Positions 18,154 to 26,859 of a stretch of DNA of 64,000 nt are shown here, in pieces. Position 1 is the first letter of the stretch. The number at the start of each line of letters is the position of its first letter. Origin of the DNA: Cytophaga aurantiaca DSM 3654 (GTDB lineage: Bacteria > Bacteroidota > Bacteroidia > Cytophagales > Cytophagaceae); the NCBI RefSeq assembly GCF_000379725.1, contig NZ_KB903664.1, positions 62,154-126,153 on the forward strand. Reading direction: 5' to 3'. The translations under genes were made by a program, and so were the position numbers. The notes below the pieces were generated by a model. It ran no database searches, had not been told where the DNA came from, and was given only the letters and a program-made list of their open reading frames with translations.

Positions 18154-19731
18154 ATGTATAAGTTTGATTTGCCAAGTCATCACAAATCCATCATCAAGGT
18201 TATTGGTGTAGGAGGCGGCGGAAGTAACGCCGTAAATCATATGTATAGCCAAGGCATCAAAGATGTTGAGTTCATCGTGTGTAACACGGATGTTCAAGCA
18301 TTGGGTGGCAGTCCGATACCTAATAAATTACAAATAGGTATTGGCTTGACCGATGGTTTAGGTGCAGGTGCTAACCCTGAAAGAGGTAAGAATGCTGCCC
18401 TTGAAAGCAGAGAAGAAATCAGAGAAATGCTGAGCAATAATACAAAGATGGTTTTCATTACTGCCGGAATGGGCGGTGGTACAGGTACCGGTGCGGCTCC
18501 GATCATTGCAAAACTTGCAAAGGAATTGGATATCGTTACAGTAGGTATTGTTACTGCACCATTTGGTTTTGAAGGTAAAAAGAAAATCATGCAGGCAGAG
18601 CAAGGTATTGCTGAGCTGCGTATGTATTGCGATACGGTACTTGTTATTCTGAACGATCGTTTACGTGACATCTATGGTAACCTTTCTATTCGCGAAGCAT
18701 TTGCAAAGGCAGATAATATTTTAACAACTGCTGCAAAAAGTATTGCTGAGATCATTACGGTTACAAGTGATGTGAACGTAGATTTTGAAGATGTTAAAAC
18801 GGTAATGAAAGATTCGGGTGCTGCTGTAATGGGCTCCGGTATTGCAAGCGGAGAGGGTAGAGGTACACGTGCCGTTGAAGAAGCATTATCTTCACCGTTA
18901 TTGAACAATACAGATATTACAGGTGCTAAAAAAATATTGTTATCTATTATGTATGGTCCGGATGCGGAATTACGTATGGATGAGTTATCTGAAATTGCAG
19001 ATTACATCGAAGCACGTGCAGGTCTTGAGCAGGATACTATCTGGGGACAAGGTGTTGATCCGGAGTTGGGCGATAGTATCCGTGTTACGGTGATTGCTAC
19101 AGGTTTTGAACCGAATAAAATGTCTTCTGAAACGAAAGTTGAAAAAGACGTAAAAAAATTCTATGATCTGGATAGTGCAAAACAGATCACCATATTTGAT
19201 GCCATCGACGATAAAAAGGCACACGATTCAAATGTAGAATTGAATCAGGAAATGGCGAACAGAAATAAATTTGATACAACAATCAAAGATGTTTCATCGA
19301 CTCTTTCTTTAGAAACAACAGAACCAACAAACACATACACGTTTGACTTCCCTACGCCTGTTACAAATAAGGTTCAGGAAGAAGTTGATAATAATCCAAA
19401 GGATGAAACGGAGTTTGTATTTGAGATTCAACAGGTAGCTCCTGAAACTCCCGTTACACCTACTGCAGAGACTCTGATGGCTGAAGAACAACGGAAAAAA
19501 CTTGTTCAGCAATCAGAAGAAAGAATAAAACGTTTGAAGAGTTTAAACAGCAATCCGAATATTCCTCACGAACAATTCAAGGATATGCTTGACAGACCTG
19601 CATTTGAACGTAAGAATGTAAACCTGAAAGATTATCCGCATTCATCGGATAGAAATATCTCAAGATTTAATTTGAATGATGAGAATGAGATCTTAGGGAA
19701 CAATAAGTTTTTACACGACAACGTAGATTAA
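18154..19731 (+). CDS. ftsZ: Cell division GTPase FtsZ
   Basis: 525 residues. The tubulin signature GGGTGTG is at residues 107-113, with NTDVQAL near the N-terminus and FAKADNILTTAAKSI later in the GTPase fold. The globular part ends near 320. The rest is a long, charged, poorly ordered linker of about 180 residues, much longer than the E. coli one, closing with a short conserved-looking tail. It forms the Z ring. It is the last gene of the cluster and is followed by a very strong hairpin. Confidence 0.98.
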   Translation: MYKFDLPSHHKSIIKVIGVGGGGSNAVNHMYSQGIKDVEFIVCNTDVQALGGSPIPNKLQIGIGLTDGLGAGANPERGKNAALESREEIREMLSNNTKMVFITAGMGGGTGTGAAPIIAKLAKELDIVTVGIVTAPFGFEGKKKIMQAEQGIAELRMYCDTVLVILNDRLRDIYGNLSIREAFAKADNILTTAAKSIAEIITVTSDVNVDFEDVKTVMKDSGAAVMGSGIASGEGRGTRAVEEALSSPLLNNTDITGAKKILLSIMYGPDAELRMDELSEIADYIEARAGLEQDTIWGQGVDPELGDSIRVTVIATGFEPNKMSSETKVEKDVKKFYDLDSAKQITIFDAIDDKKAHDSNVELNQEMANRNKFDTTIKDVSSTLSLETTEPTNTYTFDFPTPVTNKVQEEVDNNPKDETEFVFEIQQVAPETPVTPTAETLMAEEQRKKLVQQSEERIKRLKSLNSNPNIPHEQFKDMLDRPAFERKNVNLKDYPHSSDRNISRFNLNDENEILGNNKFLHDNVD

Positions 19732-19748
19732 AAAAACGTTGTGCTAAA

Positions 19749-19793
19749 ATTATAGAGCCTTGGTTTAATTCTTTTAAACCAAGGCTCTATAAT
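19749..19793 (+). terminator. Bidirectional hairpin between ftsZ and the convergent gene (20-bp perfect stem)
   Basis: Arms 19749-19768 and 19774-19793 are perfectly complementary over 20 bases with a 5-base loop (TTCTT). It ends dcw transcription. The stop codon of the minus-strand gene (19787-19789) lies inside the right arm. There is only a short T-run, so the stem strength probably carries the effect. Confidence 0.85.
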
Positions 19794-20314
19794 TTTCCTG
19801 ATTTTTTTGAAGGAGTTGTTGCGGGAGCCTTCTTCTCTGCAGGGATCTCATCTTTATATAAGAACAAAGGTTGAAATTGGCTGTCACCAAAATGAAGCCA
19901 TACTTTTTCTATATCCGTTGCTGAAAATATTTTATCGTAGCAGTAATACTGCATGTGGGTAGTACCCGGAGCAACCTGATACTTACACGCATATTCTCCG
20001 GTTGTTGCAGTTGTTAAAAAATTATATACCAATGTCCCATCTTTAAGCAAGATGTATATTTTAAAATCGTTCCATTCAATTGGCTCAGCTTTTTCATTAT
20101 TCACCAAAGCCACACTCATAACGCTATACAGTGTGCCATCATTTTTTTTACTTTGATTAATAGAGCTCGGATATACACCCATGGTAAACTTTATAGTCCC
20201 CGTTGTATTTGAAAATACGCCCAAATAATACTCATTTGTTTGCTGAGCAAACACCTGTTTTGATAAGGCTACTATCAAAAGGCATATAATAAATAAAGCA
20301 CCTGTTTTTTTCAT
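19787..20314 (-). CDS. Secreted protein of unknown function
   Basis: 175 residues with a clear Sec signal peptide (first 24 residues, ending VFAQQ). The mature part is beta-rich (TNEYYLGVFSNTTGTIKFTMGVYPSS), with no recognised domain and no lipobox, and ends in a basic, proline- and lysine-rich tail. Probably periplasmic. It follows the FMN reductase gene by four bases on the same strand, so the two likely share a transcript. Function unknown. Confidence 0.75.
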   Translation of the reverse strand: MKKTGALFIICLLIVALSKQVFAQQTNEYYLGVFSNTTGTIKFTMGVYPSSINQSKKNDGTLYSVMSVALVNNEKAEPIEWNDFKIYILLKDGTLVYNFLTTATTGEYACKYQVAPGTTHMQYYCYDKIFSATDIEKVWLHFGDSQFQPLFLYKDEIPAEKKAPATTPSKKSGKL

Positions 20315-20318
20315 TCTA

Positions 20319-20843
20319 TTAAAATCTTAGAAGTTCTTTAGCTTGAGCAGAGATCAATTCTTTTACAAATGCATCTTTTATTTCACCACCAACAAAATTC
20401 TGCTCGATCTTTGTAATACGTGGTTTCGAAGCCAGCACATGCATTCCTAAATAATTTAAAATATCTGTAAGGTGGCTTAATGCCAGACTGCCGCCCATAA
20501 CACCGGAAGATATACCAAGCAGTGCTGCTTTTTTATTTTTAAAACTGGCAGGATAATCCAAACCATCTATAAAAGCTTTTAATACTCCCGGGAATGACCC
20601 GTTGTATTCAGGCACTACAAACACAAACTTTTCAGCTTCCGCTATGGTTTTTTTAATGGCATTAAAGATTGCGTCTTTTCCCTGATTGTGATAAAGAGCC
20701 GAGAATAAATAGCTTTCCGGTAATTTATTTAAGTCAATCAATGTACATGGAACACCTTCCTTTTCAAGAAGCTTAATATAGTATTCGGATATTTTTAGTG
20801 AGTTCGAATTGGGCCTATTTGTGCAGGCAATAACACAGATCAT
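20319..20843 (-). CDS. NADPH-dependent FMN reductase-like flavoprotein
   Basis: 174 residues with a flavodoxin-like fold. The phosphate loop is CTNRPNSNSLKISEYY near the N-terminus. VVPEYNGSFPGVLKAFIDGL and GISSGVMGG are the typical substrate and flavin contact stretches of the NADPH-dependent FMN reductase family. It probably reduces flavins or quinones in the cytoplasm. The precise substrate is unknown. It is transcribed with the secreted protein downstream and lies divergently from the response regulator gene. Confidence 0.88.
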   Translation of the reverse strand: MICVIACTNRPNSNSLKISEYYIKLLEKEGVPCTLIDLNKLPESYLFSALYHNQGKDAIFNAIKKTIAEAEKFVFVVPEYNGSFPGVLKAFIDGLDYPASFKNKKAALLGISSGVMGGSLALSHLTDILNYLGMHVLASKPRITKIEQNFVGGEIKDAFVKELISAQAKELLRF

Positions 20844-20877
20844 GGTGCTTCAACTTTGCTTTAGATTGTTGATTTAA

Positions 20878-20909
20878 TTTGTTGAAGTTAATTAAAAAAA
20901 CTAAATTTA
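20878..20909 (+). promoter_or_regulatory. Candidate promoter of the two-component system operon
   Basis: TTTG at 20878-20881, 20 bases, then TAAATTTA at 20902-20909. This matches the Bacteroidetes -33/-7 pattern (TTTG, 19-21 bases, TAnnTTTG) with one mismatch in the last base. The start codon of the response regulator is at 20943. Confidence 0.5.
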
Positions 20910-20942
20910 GTAGCAATGCTACACTAGTCAACGAATATAATT

Positions 20943-21620
20943 ATGAAAATATTATTAATTGAGGATGAAAAGGAGTTAAGGCAATCCATTATTACCTATT
21001 TGTCTCATGAAGGCTATGTGTGTGAGGTTGCACGGGATTTCCCCGAAGGGCAGGAAAAGATGAATACCTATGCGTACGATTGCTTTATTATTGATTTAAT
21101 GATGCCAGGCGGAAATGGTCTGGATCTGGTTAAAGAGATCAAAACAAAAAATATTAAAGGTGGTATTATAATCATTTCTGCCAAAGATACACTTGACGAT
21201 CGCATCAAAGGATTGGATCTTGGATCAGATGATTACCTTACTAAACCATTTCACTTATCAGAATTGAATGCACGTTTGAAATCAATTGTAAGAAGAAGAC
21301 AATTTGATGGCAATACGGATATTATTTTCAATGAAATCCGATTGATTCCCGAGAATCATGAAGTATTTGTAAACGATACACGTGTAACATTGACAGGAAA
21401 AGAATTTGATCTGTTATTATTTTTTGTATCAAACAAAGGACGTGTGTTACCTAAAGATTCTATTGCAGAGCATATATGGGGCGATCACATGGATCAAAGC
21501 AATTCATTTGATTTTATATACACGCATATTAAAAACATGCGCCGAAAACTTGTAGATGCAGGCTGTAAGGATTATTTAACTACCGTTTATGGTATTGGTT
21601 ATAAATTTCAAACTGAGTAA
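20943..21620 (+). CDS. OmpR/PhoB-family response regulator
   Basis: 225 residues. Receiver domain (1-120) with the acidic pair E7/D8, phospho-acceptor D51 in FIIDLMMPGG, and K101 in the LTKPF turn. An OmpR-type winged helix follows (about 130-225, with VTLTGKEFDLLLFF and TVYGIGYKF). It is a DNA-binding transcription regulator controlled by phosphorylation. It overlaps the downstream kinase gene by one base (TAATG), so the two are a cognate pair. The stimulus is unknown. Confidence 0.95.
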   Translation: MKILLIEDEKELRQSIITYLSHEGYVCEVARDFPEGQEKMNTYAYDCFIIDLMMPGGNGLDLVKEIKTKNIKGGIIIISAKDTLDDRIKGLDLGSDDYLTKPFHLSELNARLKSIVRRRQFDGNTDIIFNEIRLIPENHEVFVNDTRVTLTGKEFDLLLFFVSNKGRVLPKDSIAEHIWGDHMDQSNSFDFIYTHIKNMRRKLVDAGCKDYLTTVYGIGYKFQTE

Positions 21621-22879
21621 TGAAACTAACAGCTAAAAGCTCCATTTATTATTTAGTTTATACGCTTTTCATATTTACAATAGGAACGATTCTGTTCTAT
21701 TTTTTAATACGTAATATTCTTTTTAATGCCATTGATGAAGCACTTCATCAGGAGAAAAATCAAGTAGTAGAAAATTTAAAATACGAAAAGGATTTTAAAG
21801 AAATACACAACAGTGATTTCATAGATATCATTGAAGTAAGTTCGGATAGTAAACTATACGACAAAGTTTATAATACAAGTATTTATAGTTACGAAAAGAA
21901 AATACGCATTGATTACAGAGAATTAAAAAGTGTTTACAGGCGTGGCGATCATTTTTATGAAATAACAATCAGACAATCATTAACGGAAGCCGAATCCCTG
22001 ATCAGCTCGATTCTACCTATTGAAGTAGCCTTGTTTATGGGCTTGATCGTAGGAGTATTATTGATTAACGGATATATATCAAATAAAATCTGGGAACCAT
22101 TTTACGAATTGATTGAACGTCTTAAAAATTACGATCTGGTGAATGTTAAAATCATTTCCTATAAAAAATCGAATGTGGATGAATTTGATGAATTGAGTGA
22201 GATTGTAGAAAAAATGACCACACGGATTTATCGGGATTTTAATAGTCAGAAAGAGTTCAATGAAAATTCGTCACACGAACTACAAACGCCTTTAGCAATT
22301 ATTCGAAACAAACTGGAATTACTTATTCAATCCAAGAATCTACAGGATGAAGATATGGTTTTGATCGGGTCGGCCTTTCACAGTATTAACCGCCTTACAC
22401 AATTAAACAAAGGCTTGATCCTGCTTTCAAAAATTGAAAACAATCAGTACTATGAACTATCCCGTATAAATATCGGACAGCTTCTGGAAACGTTGATGGT
22501 GAGCTTCGAAGAATTGATCGCAGAACGTAATATTCAGGTTGAGATGAATATTACAAAGACCATCATTATTCCTGCAAATCAGATTTTGGTTGAGACACTT
22601 CTGTTCAATATTATTTCAAATGCAATTAAACATAATCTGGAAGAAAACGGTAAGATTGTCATTGATACCATTTCAAAAAATGTATTGGAGATCTCAAATA
22701 CCGGACGACCATTGCCGGTTGCAGCAGAGCGCATGTTTGAACGTTTTTTGAAGAGTTCCACTTCAGAATTGTCCGTAGGTTTGGGCTTATCGATCGTTAA
22801 AAAAATATGCGATCTGTATAAGTTTGACATAAAATATACCTGCGATGGAAATATTCATACGATACGAATTGAATTTTAA
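21620..22879 (+). CDS. Membrane sensor histidine kinase
   Basis: 419 residues. Two membrane spans (about 12-32 and 134-152) enclose a periplasmic sensor of about 100 residues. A HAMP-like linker leads to the dimerisation domain with the phospho-acceptor H219 (SSHELQTPLAII) and the ATPase domain (N-box NIISNAIKHNL, G-boxes ISNTGRPLP and VGLGLSIVKKI). It autophosphorylates and passes phosphate to the regulator encoded just upstream. The signal it senses is not evident from sequence. Confidence 0.94.
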   Translation: MKLTAKSSIYYLVYTLFIFTIGTILFYFLIRNILFNAIDEALHQEKNQVVENLKYEKDFKEIHNSDFIDIIEVSSDSKLYDKVYNTSIYSYEKKIRIDYRELKSVYRRGDHFYEITIRQSLTEAESLISSILPIEVALFMGLIVGVLLINGYISNKIWEPFYELIERLKNYDLVNVKIISYKKSNVDEFDELSEIVEKMTTRIYRDFNSQKEFNENSSHELQTPLAIIRNKLELLIQSKNLQDEDMVLIGSAFHSINRLTQLNKGLILLSKIENNQYYELSRINIGQLLETLMVSFEELIAERNIQVEMNITKTIIIPANQILVETLLFNIISNAIKHNLEENGKIVIDTISKNVLEISNTGRPLPVAAERMFERFLKSSTSELSVGLGLSIVKKICDLYKFDIKYTCDGNIHTIRIEF

Positions 22880-22969
22880 TCCCTGCTTCAGTATAAGAAA
22901 ATACGGAAATTCATTTACAGCAATATTATTTCAATCAACTTCTTAGTAACTTATAGAAATTTTATAAAA

Positions 22970-23017
22970 CAGTATACATGCTTAAATAAAATCCTGTTAA
23001 GCATGTATGCTGTTTCT
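22970..23017 (+). terminator. Hairpin after the histidine kinase gene
   Basis: Arms 22970-22985 and 22997-23012 pair over 16 bases with one G-U wobble and an 11-base loop, followed by TTTCTTG. It lies 90 bases after the kinase stop and 28 bases before the porin start, so it separates the two transcription units. Confidence 0.65.
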
Positions 23018-23040
23018 TGTGAATTAAGAATATTTATGTA

Positions 23041-24531
23041 ATGAAAAAAATCAGTATCGTTATCTTTTTGCTTCTTTCTATAGGGACTGCATATGCGCAG
23101 CAGGATACACTGACACCACCTACTAAAAAAGCGATCAAACCTCAGGTTATAAAACCGCTGAAATTAGCACTGAATGAAGATGGCAGTCACTATGTGCAGT
23201 TCACAGGCCTGATCCAGGTGTGGGTACGCTACAATCAAAGCAATCCAAATTCTACAGTTAACGGTCAAGCCAATAATGCAAAGAATACATTTGATATCGG
23301 TTTAAGACGTGTGCGTTTCCAGACAATGGCGCAGCTAACAGACCGTTCGTATTTCTATGTTCAGATTGGGGAGAACAGTTACAATTATTTATCTGCAAGA
23401 AAATTCGGATTGTTTTTGATGGATGCAACCGGAGATTATGAATTCATAAAAAAACATTTAACAATCGGTGCTGGCCTTGGTTCATGGGTTGGGCCACTGC
23501 GCTATTCTGCACCTGGCGTTGGTTCATTGATGGGAATGGATGGTGTGATCTATCAGCAAACAACAAATGATCTGAACGATCAATTTGTGCGTAGGTTTAT
23601 GGTCTATGCAAAAGGTAAGATCGGTAAACTGGATTATCGTGTAAGTGTTTCAAAACCATTTATCGTAAACAGTACTACAAACAGTCCTTCGAATATTACC
23701 GGCGGACAAGCAGGCATTGGTATACTTACAAAGGATGCAGCGAATGCAGGCATTAACGGATATATGCAGAACGATGTAGCGACCTTTTCTACAAGAGGTC
23801 CCAATCCGCAATTGAATACCTATTTAATGTATCAGTTTTTTGATCAGGAAACGAATAAGGTTCCGTATAATACAGGTACCTATTACGGAACAAAAAAAAT
23901 ATTGAATGTGGGTGGCGGTATTCAATATCAGAAAGATGCTATGTGGTATACACAGGCAAATGCATCTCATGCAAGCGGCATTGATACAGTCACACACCAA
24001 TTGCTGACAGCAGGTATTGATGTGTTTTACGATGCCCCGCTCAACAAAGAAAAAGGAACAGCTATAAGTTTTTATGCGGCATATTTATACAGCGATTACG
24101 GAAAAAATTATGTACGTAATTTAGGCGTGATGAACCCGGCAGATGCTGGTCAGGGGTATAGCGGACAAAGTGCTGCAGCCGGTTCTGCAACACCTAGATT
24201 GTATAATAGTGGAGGCGGCAGCGCATATGCAATGAACGGTACAGGTAACACACTGTCTGCACAGATCGGATATAAACTGAAAGATGATCTGTTGGGCGAA
24301 CACGGAACACTGATGCCTTATGTGATGACTCAGTTATCGACCTTTCAGTATTACGATTATAAGATCATGTCAACATTTGATATTGGTATCAACTGGTTGA
24401 TCAAAGGGCATCACTCTAAGTTTTCATTGGATTATCAAAACAGACCGTACTTCTCTCAGAAGGCAGGTGAGTCCCCTAAAGAAACAACAAGAAGAGGGAT
24501 GGTGGTATTACAATATCAGGTATCGTTCTAA
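23041..24531 (+). CDS. Outer membrane porin (beta-barrel, OprO/OprP-like)
   Basis: 496 residues with a signal peptide (first 20 residues, ending AYAQQ). The mature protein shows alternating aromatic beta strands, the early strand HYVQFTGLIQVWVRY, the RRVRFQTMAQL strand and a C-terminal strand ending in Phe (GMVVLQYQVSF), as expected of a trimeric or monomeric porin of the phosphate-selective porin superfamily. The substrate is unknown. It is flanked by hairpins on both sides, so it is probably monocistronic. Confidence 0.82.
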   Translation: MKKISIVIFLLLSIGTAYAQQDTLTPPTKKAIKPQVIKPLKLALNEDGSHYVQFTGLIQVWVRYNQSNPNSTVNGQANNAKNTFDIGLRRVRFQTMAQLTDRSYFYVQIGENSYNYLSARKFGLFLMDATGDYEFIKKHLTIGAGLGSWVGPLRYSAPGVGSLMGMDGVIYQQTTNDLNDQFVRRFMVYAKGKIGKLDYRVSVSKPFIVNSTTNSPSNITGGQAGIGILTKDAANAGINGYMQNDVATFSTRGPNPQLNTYLMYQFFDQETNKVPYNTGTYYGTKKILNVGGGIQYQKDAMWYTQANASHASGIDTVTHQLLTAGIDVFYDAPLNKEKGTAISFYAAYLYSDYGKNYVRNLGVMNPADAGQGYSGQSAAAGSATPRLYNSGGGSAYAMNGTGNTLSAQIGYKLKDDLLGEHGTLMPYVMTQLSTFQYYDYKIMSTFDIGINWLIKGHHSKFSLDYQNRPYFSQKAGESPKETTRRGMVVLQYQVSF

Positions 24532-24564
24532 GAACTGGATTGTATTAAAAAATAAATAGATTGA

Positions 24565-24600
24565 AAGAAACCCATTGCTCTTAGCGATGGGTTTCTTTTT
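24565..24600 (+). terminator. Bidirectional terminator between porin and rsgA
   Basis: Arms 24565-24579 and 24583-24597 pair over 15 bases with one G-U wobble and a 3-base loop, followed by a T-run. It sits between convergent genes, and the rsgA stop codon (24581-24583) falls in the loop region. Confidence 0.85.
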
Positions 24601-25504
24601 CAAATAAGATACTGCAATAACTTTCGTAACGTGTCGGAGCAATAGTAAAGGCTTCAACAGCGTCTTTAACTTTACACCCCGGCTCGTTGGTGTGTCTGCA
24701 GTTGTGAAAGCGGCATTGTCCCATCAACTTTCTCATCTCCGGAAAATAATGCGAGAGCACATTGTCTTCAATTTCAAATAATCCCAATTCTTTAATACCC
24801 GGAGTGTCGATCACTTTTGATGTTTCATCAAGATCGTACATTTCTGCAAACGTAGTTGTATGTTTTCCTTTTTGTGAATGATCGGAAATGATGTCTGTCC
24901 GAAGCGCAAGCTCAGGAAATATTTTATTCACCAAGGTTGACTTACCTACACCTGAATGTCCTGAGATAACAGAGGTCTTACCATATAGCAGGGGCATTAA
25001 TTCTTGCAAGCCATCTTCTTTTTCCATCGATGTTAAAATACATGTGTATCCCAAAGGCGTGTATACATCTTTTAAATACAAATATTCTTCCATCAATTCG
25101 TCGTTGTATAAATCTGATTTGTTAAATACAATAACTGCCGGAATACGAAATGCTTCACAGGAAATTAAAAAACGATCGATAAATCCAATCGAAGTTTTAG
25201 GTTGTTTAAGTGTTACCAGTAAAATACTTTGATCGATGTTGCAGGCAATTAAATGTCCGAATGCAGTTTTGTGTGAAGACCTGCGGATGATGTAATTGGT
25301 GCGGGGAACAATTGTAAAAATAACTGCCTCCGTTGGAGTTAACGGATCAATCGTCATTTCAACAAAGTCGCCTACTGATAAAGGATTTGTTACTTTCAGA
25401 TCCAGATTTTTAAATTTACCACGTAAACGTGCATTGTAAAATGAACCATCTTCTGCTTTAACCGAATACCAGGATCCTGTTGATTTGTAAATTGTACCTT
25501 TCAT
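24581..25504 (-). CDS. rsgA: Ribosome small-subunit-dependent GTPase A
   Basis: 307 residues with the circularly permuted GTPase order: G4 NKSD at 128-131, then G1 GHSGVGKS at 182-189 and G3 DTPG at 233-236. The N-terminal OB fold is present, and C264, C269, H271 and C277 form the zinc site. It helps late maturation of the 30S subunit. Its start overlaps the stop of the upstream waaA gene by four bases (ATGA). Confidence 0.96.
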   Translation of the reverse strand: MKGTIYKSTGSWYSVKAEDGSFYNARLRGKFKNLDLKVTNPLSVGDFVEMTIDPLTPTEAVIFTIVPRTNYIIRRSSHKTAFGHLIACNIDQSILLVTLKQPKTSIGFIDRFLISCEAFRIPAVIVFNKSDLYNDELMEEYLYLKDVYTPLGYTCILTSMEKEDGLQELMPLLYGKTSVISGHSGVGKSTLVNKIFPELALRTDIISDHSQKGKHTTTFAEMYDLDETSKVIDTPGIKELGLFEIEDNVLSHYFPEMRKLMGQCRFHNCRHTNEPGCKVKDAVEAFTIAPTRYESYCSILFEKETHR

Positions 25505-26769
25505 CGGGTAGGCGTGTTGAAATTAAGAGTAGAGTCTTTTGATAAAGTATTCATGATGTGATCTGTGGCCCCACAAGCCTGCAGCATGGTACTTTTCAAA
25601 CCGGATCGGATAGAATTCTGTAGTGTTATGGATTCATAAATCGTATTAAACTCTTTTGTAAATGTTTCTGTAGAGGTAATACTTTTTGCATAACCCAATT
25701 TGATCAGCCAGGCTGCTTCCGGAAACTTTTTTATTTTTGGTCCAAAGAAGATCGGAGAACCAAACACAGCAGGTTCTAAAATGTTATGAAGTCCACTGCC
25801 AAAGGCGCCGCCAACGTAGGCATAATCTGCATAGGCATAAATAGAGGAGAGCATGCCGATATTATCGATCACAAGTATATCCGCGTCTGCAGCTTGTTCT
25901 TTGTTGAAGCCTGAGTACAGTATACTTTTTTTAGTAAGCTGTTTTGTTACTTCCTCAATTTCTTTTGAATGAATTTCATGCGGAGCAAAAATGATTTTCA
26001 ATTCTTGATCAAATGCATTTATGAATGGGATCAATACATTCATATCTGCTTGCCAGCCGCTACCAATAACCAACAATGGTTTTTGTTGTTTAAATGTTTC
26101 GATTTCTGTCAATTGTTTTGCTGCACGGGCTGTTTGTTGAACCCGATCAAAACGTGTATCGCCGGAAACAGACCAGTTCTTAAAACCGATAGATGTTAAT
26201 AATTCACCTGAATTACGATCCTGCAAAAAGAAGTGCGAGAATGCATGCAGACGCTTGCGCATGAAGCCGCCGCCTGTGCGGAAGAACAATAGTTTTTTAC
26301 GGAACACACCCGATATTAGAAACAAAGGAATTTTTTTATCTGCTATAGCATCCAATAGATTCAGCCAGAATTCATACTTCACAATAAATACAATAGCAGG
26401 AGAAAGGTCGTGTATGAAAGCCTGAGCTTCTTTTTTTGTATCTGCAGGTAAGTAAACAATCAGATCTGCCTGCGCGTAATTTTTACGCACCTCATAACCT
26501 GAAGGAGAATAGAAGCTAACAGCAATCTTGTATTCAGGATATTGTTTTTTCCATGCTTCAATTACAGGGCGCGCTTGCTCAAATTCTCCCAATGATGCGC
26601 AATGAAACAATGCGATCGGATCTTTGTATGAACTTCTAAAAGATTCAATTTTCGAAAAGGTTGCTTTTCTGCCTTCAGAAATAAATGCAGCTTTTTTATT
26701 TCCACCCAATTTGGCCAGCACAATCAGCCAATTGTACACATAAATTGATAAATCGTATATGAATTTCAT
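25501..26769 (-). CDS. waaA: 3-deoxy-D-manno-octulosonic acid (Kdo) transferase
   Basis: 422 residues. An N-terminal membrane-association segment (about 1-20) is followed by a GT-B fold: FHCASLGEFEQARPVI near the N-terminus, SGVFRK in the middle, and VGGAFGSGLHNILEPAVFGSPIFFGP in the donor site. The enzyme adds Kdo to lipid A precursors at the inner membrane. It is the first of a two-gene operon with rsgA. The number of Kdo residues added cannot be inferred. Confidence 0.94.
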   Translation of the reverse strand: MKFIYDLSIYVYNWLIVLAKLGGNKKAAFISEGRKATFSKIESFRSSYKDPIALFHCASLGEFEQARPVIEAWKKQYPEYKIAVSFYSPSGYEVRKNYAQADLIVYLPADTKKEAQAFIHDLSPAIVFIVKYEFWLNLLDAIADKKIPLFLISGVFRKKLLFFRTGGGFMRKRLHAFSHFFLQDRNSGELLTSIGFKNWSVSGDTRFDRVQQTARAAKQLTEIETFKQQKPLLVIGSGWQADMNVLIPFINAFDQELKIIFAPHEIHSKEIEEVTKQLTKKSILYSGFNKEQAADADILVIDNIGMLSSIYAYADYAYVGGAFGSGLHNILEPAVFGSPIFFGPKIKKFPEAAWLIKLGYAKSITSTETFTKEFNTIYESITLQNSIRSGLKSTMLQACGATDHIMNTLSKDSTLNFNTPTR

Positions 26770-26859
26770 AAGTAGTGCAAGGTACGAAATTGTAGATGTT
26801 TGATAAGCATGTATCTGTTTTGTATTTTGCGAGGATTTTTATTGAAAAGTAACATATAT

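Noticed and set aside
26800-26859. Upstream 20 codons of the MFS gene
   Set aside because: They overlap the likely promoter, and the protein family starts at the ATG at 26860.
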